A stretch of 64,000 nucleotides of DNA from Beroe forskalii (Eukaryota > Ctenophora > Nuda > Beroida > Beroidae). The DNA lies in assembly GCA_011033025.1 (NCBI GenBank), contig WFMF01000335.1, positions 124,001-188,000 of the forward strand, given 5' to 3'. The number at the start of each line of letters is the position of its first letter. The stretch's first letter is position 1. Below the pieces are notes generated by a model. It worked only from the letters and a program-made list of their open reading frames with translations. It was not told the origin of the DNA and searched no databases. Below are positions 1-10,800 of the stretch, in pieces. A program made the position numbers and the translations under genes.

Positions 1-1735
1 GTAATATATCACAAAATTAACGTGAAAATGTGCATAACTAGCATATTTCCTTTACATTACATATTATTACATGTTTTGAATACAATATGAAAATCATTCT
101 AAATATAAATAGTAATCAGGAAGGAGGGGACAAAGGGGGTGTGATAAAAAGCGTGTTTGGTTCATGGCGGCGACAGCCGTGCAGACTGTGGATTCCTCTT
201 GATAATGGCGTGAACTAAAAATGGCGTGCTCTAAAATGGTTGCATTAAAAAGGCGTGCTCTAAAATTGAATGCATTAGAATTGAATGCACTAAGGATGAC
301 ATGCTCTATAACGGGCGTGCTTTGTTCACTAGGTTATATACACGGAAGTTAGGATCCAGCCATATATAAGACAGTAGTATTTGACCTGCACAATGTACGG
401 ACAGTAGGACGGATGTAATGGTCGCACTAATCCACCTCCATGTGATTCGTATTAAAAGGAATTACATCACCTCAACACTGCGCTAGCTGGGAACTTAGGA
501 CACTCATACACACACGTAAAGGGTATATACTGACGGGCTGACAATTGCTCACTTTAAGCCCTGATAATTACGTCACTCTAACACGACTATGATTTGTGTG
601 AAGGCTGGGAGAGCTTGCTATAAACCCGGAGAGTTCTGCGGAGAGGGAAGAAGAAGAAGAGACTATATTTTACTTTTATTACTACATCATATATTCAACA
701 TATTAAAACACATATTCAATGGTGGTGGAAATATAACATGTCAGATTATGTGGTGGTGAATATGTTAGTTTTAGAAAGAAGAATAATTATGATTATTTGA
801 ATACACACTTCATGGTAAAAGACAGGTGGATGATATTGGATTACAAATTCCCAGGCTCAGCCGGTGTAACCACAATCCTTACTCCTTTACACGTGTTATA
901 ATCCCCGGTGTGTCCTGTAATATATGCAGTCGTTTATATAGCGGTGTGGTTAATTTTCTGATGTAAGTACTGCATCACATATGGTTTAAAAACGGTTATA
1001 AATACTTCCCAAATAATCCCATAATATTATGATAAATTATATTCAAGAGAGGTAGGTAGGGTCACTGATTATTTAAAACACTCCGCCACACATTAAGCTC
1101 TTTTAACACACATGTAGCATGTACATAATATTAAGCCGTTACAACTCGTGTAACGTTATCGTAAAGCAAGTGTTCCGGTATATGTTAAAAGAAAACTTGA
1201 CTTAACATAATATTTCATAATCAGGATTTTCTTTACAGGGCTCCAAAATAACGTAGGTATATTCTGTCACGGAGACTTCCACCTTGTCAGGTATATATTA
1301 ACATTCTTTCCTCCTCCGGAATGAAAACATAGTATAAAACACGTGTTTGGTAAGTAATTATACAAGATTAGGCAAATATTTTACCATTCCTACATTTCTA
1401 AGAATATGAAAACACTTGGTGTCCGTCTCGACGGATTCCGACATGGTTACTTCATGCAGCGTAGATTTTAGATTATAAATGGCGAACACGTTTTATTTTA
1501 GTTGAAACACTTCATGATATAACTGTACCAATACATACGCCTTGTTAATTAATAAAACTGATGACATTCCATAAAATTAAACAGTCCACCGTAATTAATT
1601 TGGAATGGGAAGTTACATCGGAAGACAGCGAATAAAGACGAATGTTAGGCTGTACGTTCTTGACTTGTTATATAGCCTGTACTGAGCTGAGAGATGTTGG
1701 TTGAAATAAATGATGTTTTCCCCGAATGAAAAACA
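1..1735. other. No gene recognised
   Basis: AT-rich sequence without a convincing exon on either strand. Around 190-315 a short phrase (GGCGTGCTCTAAAA and variants such as TTGAATGCA) recurs several times, so this part is a degenerate short repeat. I see nothing else. Confidence 0.5.
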
Positions 1736-1744
1736 CCATGTAGT

Positions 1745-1985
1745 ATCTACTATCAACTCAAATCAACTCACAAATAAGCAACACAATTCCTCCCAAAACA
1801 ACACCAACTTCAACCAACTAACACCAACTAACATTGAATAACACCGACTAACACCAATTAACACCAACTTCTCAACTAGCACCAACTTCTCAACAAACAC
1901 CTACTAACATCAACTAACACAAACTACCTCCAACTAACACCAAGTAATACCAACTTTAAACAACTAACACCGACTAACACCACCC
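1745..1985. repeat. Degenerate CAACTAACACC minisatellite
   Basis: The phrase CAACTAACACC, with variants such as CAACTTCTCAACTAACACC, is repeated for about 240 bp. It ends next to the splice donor of the possible minus-strand exon at 1993-2155, so it would lie at the start of that exon's intron. Confidence 0.8.
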
Positions 1986-1992
1986 AACTTAC

Positions 1993-2155
1993 TCTCGGCC
2001 GGGTTGTAGTTCTTCTGTACGAAGTTCAAGTCATCCAGGAGGTTATCCAGATCGTCAATATTACTGGACCGGGAGGGCTCCTGTAGCCGCTGCAGACTCT
2101 GCCTGAAACAAAGTTCTGGGTTACCTTCGGAGTGGATACAGTGATTATTGTCCAT
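1993..2155 (-). CDS. Possible exon with an LD-motif-like helix, unidentified
   Basis: On the minus strand an ATG at 2155 opens a frame that runs 163 nt to a good splice donor, A|GTAAGT, at 1993/1992. The peptide is acidic and contains SNIDDLDNLLDDLNFVQ, which resembles the leucine-aspartate (LD) motifs of paxillin-type focal-adhesion adaptors, where such helices bind FAK and vinculin. No LIM domain or second LD motif is visible nearby. The match is one short motif, so the identity is open; it may be the first coding exon of an unknown gene or chance. Confidence 0.3.
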
Positions 2156-2159
2156 AACT

Positions 2160-2875
2160 TACTGACTTCCGGGTGTATTGTTTCTTGGGCTTAGGGCCGA
2201 AAAACCGCGTGTGGTGCACTTATAGTAGGAAGTTGAAAACTTTGAATGTTTTTACAAGAAAGTTGGATATCAGAAGCTCTCGAAAATCATGTTCTAGAAA
2301 GCTTTTAGAAAATTAAGTGTCTTATAATTGTTAATTAAATGTATAAGTTTCGTACGTTATGTTGTAAAATTGGCCAGGCCAGCAGATAGCAGTCTACCCA
2401 GTCAAAGGCGGTGCCCGTTATAAGTAATGAAAACGGGTCAAACCGGTTTATAACTGATAGCACCTCTATTAATTGACGGTAATGACAAGGTAGATTATCC
2501 ATGGTGTTGATATTGATGGTTGTCAGTTAGCTATATCCTGAAATCTGACACTGACAACCTATCAATCTATCATCGTTAATGTGAAACATAAGATACAAAC
2601 TATCTCCCTTTGCTCGGCTGACTCGGCATCATTAGCAGCCAACCGCGCGAAATATCCACTTTTTATCGGGAGAAGTGAAAAATTTTATGATACGAAATGA
2701 TCAAGTTCATTTTGCCATTTTCAACCTGAATTTAGATTTATTATACAATGCTAACAAGCGAATATATAATAGTTATTGCCTACAAGCACGCTGAAGATGA
2801 TCTTTTAAACTGGTAAATTTAAACTAGACGACCTTACACACAAAATCACAAAAATATGTTACATTACGTAGCAAA
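2160..2875. other. No gene recognised
   Basis: AT-rich spacer between the possible minus-strand exon and the Penelope-like element. No repeats or coding signal that I can support. Confidence 0.4.
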
Positions 2876-2877
2876 CC

Positions 2878-4250
2878 AACAAGAAATTAATAAATTACTA
2901 TCTAATGTAATCACTGATGAAATGTACTAGATAGACGTTTACTGGACAAGGAAATCAAATCAAAAGAACGTAAGGCCGAATTTCTCAGTGGTCAAGTTAG
3001 TGGTGCCAAGACTCATTTTAGGACCTTAATTCGAGGGATAGATTTCATACGCTACAAATCAGTAGTGGATGACACAGTAAATAGGGCTTCTCAGTTTACG
3101 AGCACAAAGCAGGATAAGAAACTTTTGAATTTACGTGCCAAAACTCGATCAACACAGGGGCTGCTCGACCCTGACTCTGTGATAACTAATAATTCATCAT
3201 ATGAACTTTCAGACGTCGAGAAATCAGCGCTTTCTAAAGGCCTTAAATTTGCCATTCCACCCCGGAAACTTGACAAAGGGGATTACTTATCATATTTTGA
3301 GGTTATGTTCAATGATCTGAAATGGTGTCCTTTCAATGGTGATGAGGGGGATAAATACTACCTAAAGCAGAAAATAGGGGACTTGGCGTATTCCTCATTG
3401 TATAATTTTAACATGTCTCGCTCCAACCTGTTAAATATACCTAAAGAGGAATATCGTGCCCTTATTAATCTGTCGAAAAATAAGAACATCGTTATTCTTA
3501 AACCAGACAAGGGCTCTGGTATTGTAATTCTAAATAAAGAGGACTATATTAGGAAAATGAATGACATTTTATCAGATAGGACTAAATTCAGGCTTACTAA
3601 GGAGCAAAATATTTACAAGATCTCGAGAACAATCGAATCACGTGTTCGCCGTTATCTGCGAGATCAAGTGTTCAAACCAGGACACATATCCGAGTCTGAC
3701 TATAAAAATGTATCCTAACGGAAGTAATATTGAATCATGTATGGTCTGCCGAAGGTGCACAAACAAGGTTGTCCCCTTCGACCAATTTGCTCAGCAATAG
3801 GAACATCGACCTATGAACTTGGTAAATTTGTAGCCCAAATTATCAAGCCAGCCTCTGCCAATGTTCATGGTACAGATTTACGTAATACGTTTGATTTTGT
3901 GTCCCAGATTTGAATTTCACAAATAGATGTATCAGACAAATTTATGGTTAGCTATGATGTAAGGTCTTTGTTTACCAATGTTCCACTAACACGTACCGTA
4001 GATATCTGTATGGATAGGTTATATAGATCACACATTACTCCACCATCTTTACCAGAACATGTTTTGCGTGAACTTATCCGATTGTGTGTGGTTAATAGTA
4101 CTTTGTTTTTGATGGTAAGGTTTACGAGCAGCACGATGGTGTTGCCATGGGGATTTAGGTCCCATCTTAGCTAATATTTGGATGGCATATTTAGGGAAGA
4201 ATTTTTTGAACATATATAAATGTTTTCTATCATTGAAATAAAAGTTATAT
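2878..4250 (+). mobile_element. Degraded Penelope-like retroelement, N-terminal to mid reverse transcriptase
   Basis: A broken reading frame on the plus strand matches Penelope-like reverse transcriptases. The long open piece (2939-3718) contains NIVILKPDKGSGIVILNKED, the family's conserved region before the fingers. After a frameshift near 3715 it continues as YGLPKVHKQ..., then at 3944 gives YDVRSLFTNVPL, the catalytic aspartate block of the palm, and near 4130 DGVAMG. Other frameshifts lie near 2925 and 4150, stops follow, and homology ends before the second catalytic motif (YxDD) and the GIY-YIG endonuclease. It is a dead, 3'-truncated copy. Family assignment is from the motifs; the truncation and shifts are directly visible. 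Confidence 0.85.
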
Positions 4251-4361
4251 TTATACTACTATGCTAATAAGAACAAGTTTTGGTTGTGTGCCACTATGTA
4301 ACAAGTTGGGACAAAAACACTAAACTGCCTCACAAAAACACAATCATCTAATTACTTGTCT

Positions 4362-4645
4362 CTGTCACTTTTGTCCCAATTGTCCCAAAATGTCCCATTT
4401 GTCCTCAATCCCATTTGTCCCAGTCCGCATTCACTTTTTGAGTCCCATTTGTTCCATTTTCTCTGTCCCATTTGTCCCAATTGTCCCAAATGTCCCAATT
4501 GTCCCAGTCGAATTCACTTTTTCAATTATTTGTTCCATTTTCTCTGTCTACATTTGTTAATTATACATTTGTCCCAAATGTCCCATTTGTCCCAATTGTC
4601 CCTGTCCCAATCCACTTTTTCTTGAGTTTGGGACAATTGGGACAG
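4362..4645. repeat. GTCCCA minisatellite
   Basis: Tandem short units built on TGTCCCAATTGTCCCA and TGTCCCATTTGTCCCA, interrupted by CTTTTTTCAATTATTTGTTCC-like segments. The right edge runs into the complementary phrase GGGACAATTGGGACA, so both orientations are present at the end. It directly follows the Penelope remnant. Confidence 0.85.
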
Positions 4646-4726
4646 TGAAACCCCCCCCGATAGAAGATAACTAAAATTCGTATGTTCTATCTTTCTAGCC
4701 CGACTGTAATATCAACAAAATGTTAC

Positions 4727-4886
4727 TGGAAGTTTGAGCTGGCACGTTGAGGTTTTTCCACCGGACAAAGAAGTCCTGGGCGGTCATGTTGGTTCCCTTG
4801 CTGTACTTGTTGATCATGATGGGGAGCCTGAGAACCATCTCACTCCCCACTCCCGACACCATGGTGGCGAATAGGATGATGTGATA
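4727..4886 (-). CDS. AP2A: AP-2 alpha exon: appendage platform (LPIMINKY...FFVRWKNL)
   Basis: Acceptor CCAG|TATCAC at 4886 and likely donor CCA|GTAACA at 4727. The peptide [15 protein letters not shown] then [16 protein letters not shown] matches the alpha-appendage sequence LPITLNKFF..DFFQRWKQLSNPQQ. The previous exon (5028-5166) ends with two codon bases, but this exon is read in phase 0, so the junction is out of frame as drawn. A missed small exon, a sequence error or decay could explain that. Without splicing, the frame would end at a TAG near 4699. Confidence 0.7.
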
Positions 4887-7800
4887 CTGGCAGAAAACAT
4901 TCTAAAACTGTCAAAAAAGTTTGTGCCAGAAATAATAGACTGCCAAGAATCAGTTGAGTAGGGTAGGTCTAGGGTCTGGTTTTTTGGGTTCCATCCCCCC
5001 ATATTCCGCCCCATGTACCCCACTCACATGAAGCTGATCTGTATGCAGGGTGTCTCAGTGAACGCCCCCACTGCCGTAGCTTTGATTGTCTGGGGGATCT
5101 GAGCCCCAGCCGGGATCAGCTGGGTCACTGTCTCCGCTTCCAGGCGCAGGTTGGGCGCGTCGTTCTCTGGAGTAGGGAAAGTTATGAAGAATTAGTGCTG
5201 GGAATTATAAATTACAGAACACCTGCGACAAATTGTCATGGCGATTAAAAAGACATCACTTGGATGCATATAAGATAAATCAATCGCGGTCAAAATTTGG
5301 ACAAATTCTGCTACCTAGCTAGGCTGCTGTACCATAGTTTGATTAAAAGTAAACTCACGTCCGATGAAGAGTTTGGTAGTGAACGCTTGCAGAGGAAGAG
5401 GTGACTTGTTCCCGTAGAATACCTGAACTTTTCCTGAAAGGATTGAATGTGTTGGTGGAATTGGTGGTTGAATGACCTAATTATCACAGCTCAGAGTAGA
5501 AAGTTGTGACGCTGGAGTGAAAAGAATTAATACGCGGGGTGAATTGTATCCTGATGACAAATGGTATTCATGAGCTCAATGTACGTCTCTGAACAGCTAA
5601 ATGCTTATGGGTTTTGTAAATCAGGCAGATTATTGAATTTGGTCGCATGAGAAATTTCAAAATTACGTTAAATCAGTTTTAAATTTTAATGCCTAAATGA
5701 GAAATAAAAACACCGACCACAGGACTAAACCGTACGGGGTGTGTGTTCAGTATTGAATAAAAAGTATTTTTTCTATTTCCACCACAAATTTTAACACACG
5801 TAGACGAGTGGAGAAGTTTTCAAATATTCAAATTTTAAACAGGGTTATCTGGAGTCTGTTTCTTTGAGACATTTATCATAGAAGACATTCAAAGCTAAAA
5901 AAAAGTATGGAAGATAGATGAAGTAATGGTTCCAGTTCACAATAATACACCTCTTATGAGAGCGGTGGTTTAGCGAATTCGTGCCACTGGTTAATCTTCC
6001 TCAAACAGAAATAAGATCAAGATGCACACAGGAACAAAAATGGCTCGACATCTGACAACCACTGTAATTTCCACGCGTACACCATTCGTACGTGCGTAAT
6101 ACTGACTTGACAGTAGACGGCGCCGCGCGACTGAAAATTTCAGTATTGATCTCTCTAAAAAAAAAGCAAACCCCTATCATGAACTCTAAACGTAAAGTCC
6201 CGACTTTATGTTGCACCAAAGATTACGACGCACGATGATATCCGTCTGGCTTCGGTCCATCCCTTCTAAGAAGAAGATGATACTTGCTTTTAGCAAAGGT
6301 GGGAATGAGTATCTTGAAACATGAATTTAGTATGTATCATGGACTTAGGAACTTCGTAGAAGATGAAAGTCAGTTCATGTGCTGTTGCACCGCGCGCCCG
6401 GCCATATTATTGTAAGTTAAAACCAGCATGATTTATGATAAAATTCTGAAGAAGTCAGAAAGAAACCAGAAGTTTCCATACAACATCCGGGACATTTGAA
6501 ATTTATTAAAATGAAATATTTCCCGAGAAAAACTTAAATAAAGCGACGCTTTGTGACCTGTGCGCAAATTATACAGTTTAAAAGCATAATTCAAAAATAA
6601 TAAGATTATTACAATTTGGCGTTGCCGTCTGGGGAAATTTAGCACACATAAAAATTTTGTCCACTGTATTTTGTATCACAAAATACGGTGGACGTATGAA
6701 AGTCGGCATGACGGCATTAATTGCCATTATTCATCTTCATAATGACATCACTTCTATCCGCCGGTTAGTTTCACGCAGCCATTATAAGTTTCAAACATTT
6801 ACAAATATCGTCGTAAATATCAGTGTGAAATTTTTGCCTGTCATTGACAGCTAGTAATTTTTTATCGGAGTGTTTTTCTTAAAAATTAACTGCCACAACG
6901 TCTGATTTCCGTTAAAAGTATTAACTTAGGGTAGAACCGTCTGCCATCTGCCACACATTGGGAAAAAGTCGTATTTCAGGCATTTTTCAAGGCTCACGAC
7001 TGGTATTTGAAGCTTTAAAAGGCGCTACAATTTCCAAGAATCCCATCTCGGGGTTACAATTGGACATCGGAACTGTCCATCGTTCTGACTTTCTTTTTAG
7101 TGTTTCATACATTGCTATCTATTTATTTAATTTCGTTGTCACACCTTAAATTCTACCCGATTTTTGGTCGTTAAAGTTTCCATTTTTCGATAATTTTCTT
7201 ATATTTAGCCAAAAACGTACGTAGTAAGTTTTATCTATTACCATGACTCTCCACAGCATGTTGGGCTGTAACTTTTGTGACAAGATGTTCTCATCTGAGC
7301 TGGAAAAGAAGAACCACAACAGGAGATGTCAGTCAGAGTAAGTTGATGATTTGTAAATAAATAGTGAACTTTAGTTTAGAACTATGCTCTGCGAACACTG
7401 ATTAAAATATTAATGCCATTTCTAGAAAACCAATTAAAGTTTTTATAATCAGGTACAGGATTTAGAGATACCAAATCAAATATTTCTTCCAAATAAAACA
7501 TATTTTCAGGCGTCACAAAAGAGAGCGGTTTGAGTCCTACTGCCAGCGACTAGGCTACCCAGTCCAACAGGCACGATACGCGATCCAGCGCCTGGGCCCC
7601 AGCGCCTCCATAAACGATCTTCTGAACTGCGTGGTGGAACGGAATAATGCGGCCCGAAAACACCGATAACGGTATAAATACAATTTATAGGCTGCAGATT
7701 TATATCGATGGTAGAATAGAAATATATCATTTTACAATCTGATGTTTCAGAATAGGTATTGGAAAGGGTTTGTTAATCCTTCAGAATTTTTATAGTTTCA

Positions 7801-10800
7801 GTTATATCTTAAACCTTATTTGAGTTTCAGTAGGAGAGGGATTTTAAACGAACATTTTTTAGGTTTAGTAGATATAAAAACCGGATGAAAGTTTTCTCGT
7901 TGATGATTTGACCTGATAGTGAGAGGACATTTTTATTAAAGCAGGCCTTTCCAGTTTGAATTCTTATCGATCAGCCGATGTGTTGATTGAACTTTAAAAT
8001 TGGGGATTCTCATCCATGAAAAATCCATTTTCAAAATTTATTTCTATCTAGATTTTATTAATCTTTCGAGCTTTGAGATTGCGAATCCCCAAATTTAGGG
8101 TTTAAAAGTGTTTGAAAAGTTCCATACTTCCATAGGAACGGAGTTTTGTTTTTAAAAATAACTCACTTTTCATTTTTAATTTCGACTGAATTGAAATGTT
8201 ATGATCATGTATTCGTTACTCGTTTTTGATTAATTTATTAAGGCGTTTTGTTTTGAGTCCGTCACTTCAATAATTTACCTTTAACGGGTGGCTCCCTCAC
8301 AATGATTGAATGATAAGAATGTGTGATTTCTTTAAAAGCTTTTTGAATTTCAAAAAAAGACTGCGGGCATAAAAAACTCCAAATAAACTTACCACTACAT
8401 CCTAAGAATTCTGATTTCACCCCAATTTGTATCAGCTCGTTTTCAAACAAAATCCCGTTGTTTCGGGAGCAGATAAACGCTTTGAAGGCAGGTTGGGCAG
8501 CTTCGTCGAATGGAATGAGTCCAGTTACAATCGGAGGAAGGCGGCAATTTCAAAACAATCGAAAACACTGTTTACATGAAATTAAAGAAGTCCTATTTCA
8601 AAATTTAAAACAAATGACAACTTACACGTTATAAGAACTTACTTTCTTTTTATTCGCATTGACGATCTTTCCTTTGACCCCGGCAGGGGAAAGCTTTACG
8701 TCATGAAAACTTGTTTTCGTTTTATTCGCGTTTATAACCTTTCTTTCAATCTTGACAGGGACAGGCTCTTCGCAGTAAAACCTTAATTTCTTTTCGTTCG
8801 CGTTTTTAGTATTCTTTTTGTTATCGATTGGGACCGGCTTTTCGGATCCCTTAATCTGTTCTTTATCATCGCGCTTTTTTCTCTTACTAAAGAAGCTGAA
8901 TACCATTGAATCGAAGTTTTACAATGAACTCGAAAAAGAAAACAGCTGAAAATGTATCGAACAGGAATGATCAAGTTGCACGTGCAAGTTTGCAATGCGT
9001 GAGCGAGCCTCGTTGCCATGGATACGGTATTAAAATTATGTTATGGTTATTGATTGGTAACCTGAATGATTAATTTTGCATTTTCCCCAAATACGTTTCA
9101 AAAATCAACTGACCGGCACTTGGTTGGGATCTTGGCCCACGGGAGGTCCGCCGAACATATCCAGAAGAGAAGGTTCCGTAGGAGGGGCAGAGGGCTGAGG
9201 TGGAGAGGGACCCACCTCCGAGTGGTTGTTGAGAGTACCCCCCAGCACGGGGCTGTCATCGGGGGTTTCTACCGTACCCTGGGGAAGAGGGGTGGGTGTA
9301 AGGGGAGGAGGGGTGGGTGTAGAGGGGAGGAGGGTGGGTGTAGGGGGAAGAGGGGTGGGTGTAGGGGAAGAGGGATGTAGGAGAAATAGGATTAGAGGGT
9401 CAGAGATATGCAGGACGGATACATAATTTGGAGAAGAGGTGGGAGGGAGTATCAAGGGAATAAGAAGTTCAGAGAGGGCTTGGCAAACTGAAGAGGAGGG
9501 GTTATTCATAGAGAAGCTTTAGAATTTAGGACCGGGACTCTGAAACAGAAAGTTATCTTCTATCACTGCTATGACACTGACAATTGCCCTCAAGAGCTGA
9601 GGGTTCTGCCTGGTTGAATTGTAATTAACTTCGACAAAACCAGTTCACTATGATTCATAGTGAAATGATCAGTGAGCGAGTGTCAACAGTGAAGTTTCAT
9701 CGACACTCGGCAGTTAAATATCATCGACAGTGAAAATACCGTGTCGAGTCTCGGCACAGAATTTACATGCATTACATTCACACGAATCATTACATTTCAT
9801 ACAACAATCTGACACTGAAATAAATCAGATCACATTTACTTCAACGACACCTGAGGACCTTGAACAATTACTGATTTCATTGAGGGGGGGGGGGGTATTT
9901 CATAACAATAAAAATGGACGAATTCAAATAAAACGGTAACGTCTTCAGAATTGAGTGCAGCTTTAACTAGCTTTACCGAGCTTTCGGGAAAATAATGGTA
10001 TAATGGCTGAATAATTTTTCATTGGGGGATATAAACTGCAAACTTTTTTGATATAATTTTACAGCTGATCTCAGCAACAGCAGGCAGTTTGATTCGCGCT
10101 TTGGGCTGAAAGAAAAGCATCGAAAATTCTTGAAAATTGAGAACGCAAGGTTTTTTCCTAGAAGATGGTTTGTTGATTTTTGTTAGAATTATCGGGGGAG
10201 TAACTGATCCTACAAATGATTTCATCAAGAGTTTCACAGCCCTACCGTGACACCAGTTGGAAAATGGTCAAGGAACCCTGCCGGTTCAATCTCTGCCACA
10301 ACAGTCGAGGTGTTCTGTAAGTCGGGTTAGTTGAGAAAGGGGGAGAGGATTTAAATTAGGGGGAAATTATTTAATCGATATACAAATATACCATAACCGG
10401 TGCAATTTATCATACATATTCAGCATATTATCGATGATGTCATTCAATAAAAACTTTAAATATCGTTTATCAATTAAGTATTAACGTCCGCGGCCAGCTG
10501 TCGAATGTTTCAGCTTTTTGCCACATCATGGTTTGTTCATACAGCACATTCGAAATTGAATGAGAATCGGAGCTTTAGATTGTGGAAGCAGTTAGGTTGA
10601 ATGAAAATTTGGTCCCTAGATCTCTGATCTTATCGAATAATTATCTCCAATTACAACGCATTGTCCTACAGGCATAGTAGGAGCCCATTCAAATAAAATA
10701 TGTTGCATGCAATAATGAAATAAAGCACAAATAGCAGGCAGTCCTACCAAATCTAAGAGATTGGGTTCAGGGGGTTTTGCAACAACTTCCGTCTCTTTTG

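Noticed and set aside
4356..4625. Cysteine-rich CPNCPKCPNCP frame resembling a metal-binding protein
   Set aside because: Translation of the GTCCCA minisatellite; no start or splice support.
9105..9509. A 134-residue proline-rich ORF ending in the AP-2 hinge
   Set aside because: Only 9114-9278 is exon; the PTPTPLPP part reads through the intronic pyrimidine-rich minisatellite before a clear acceptor at 9278.
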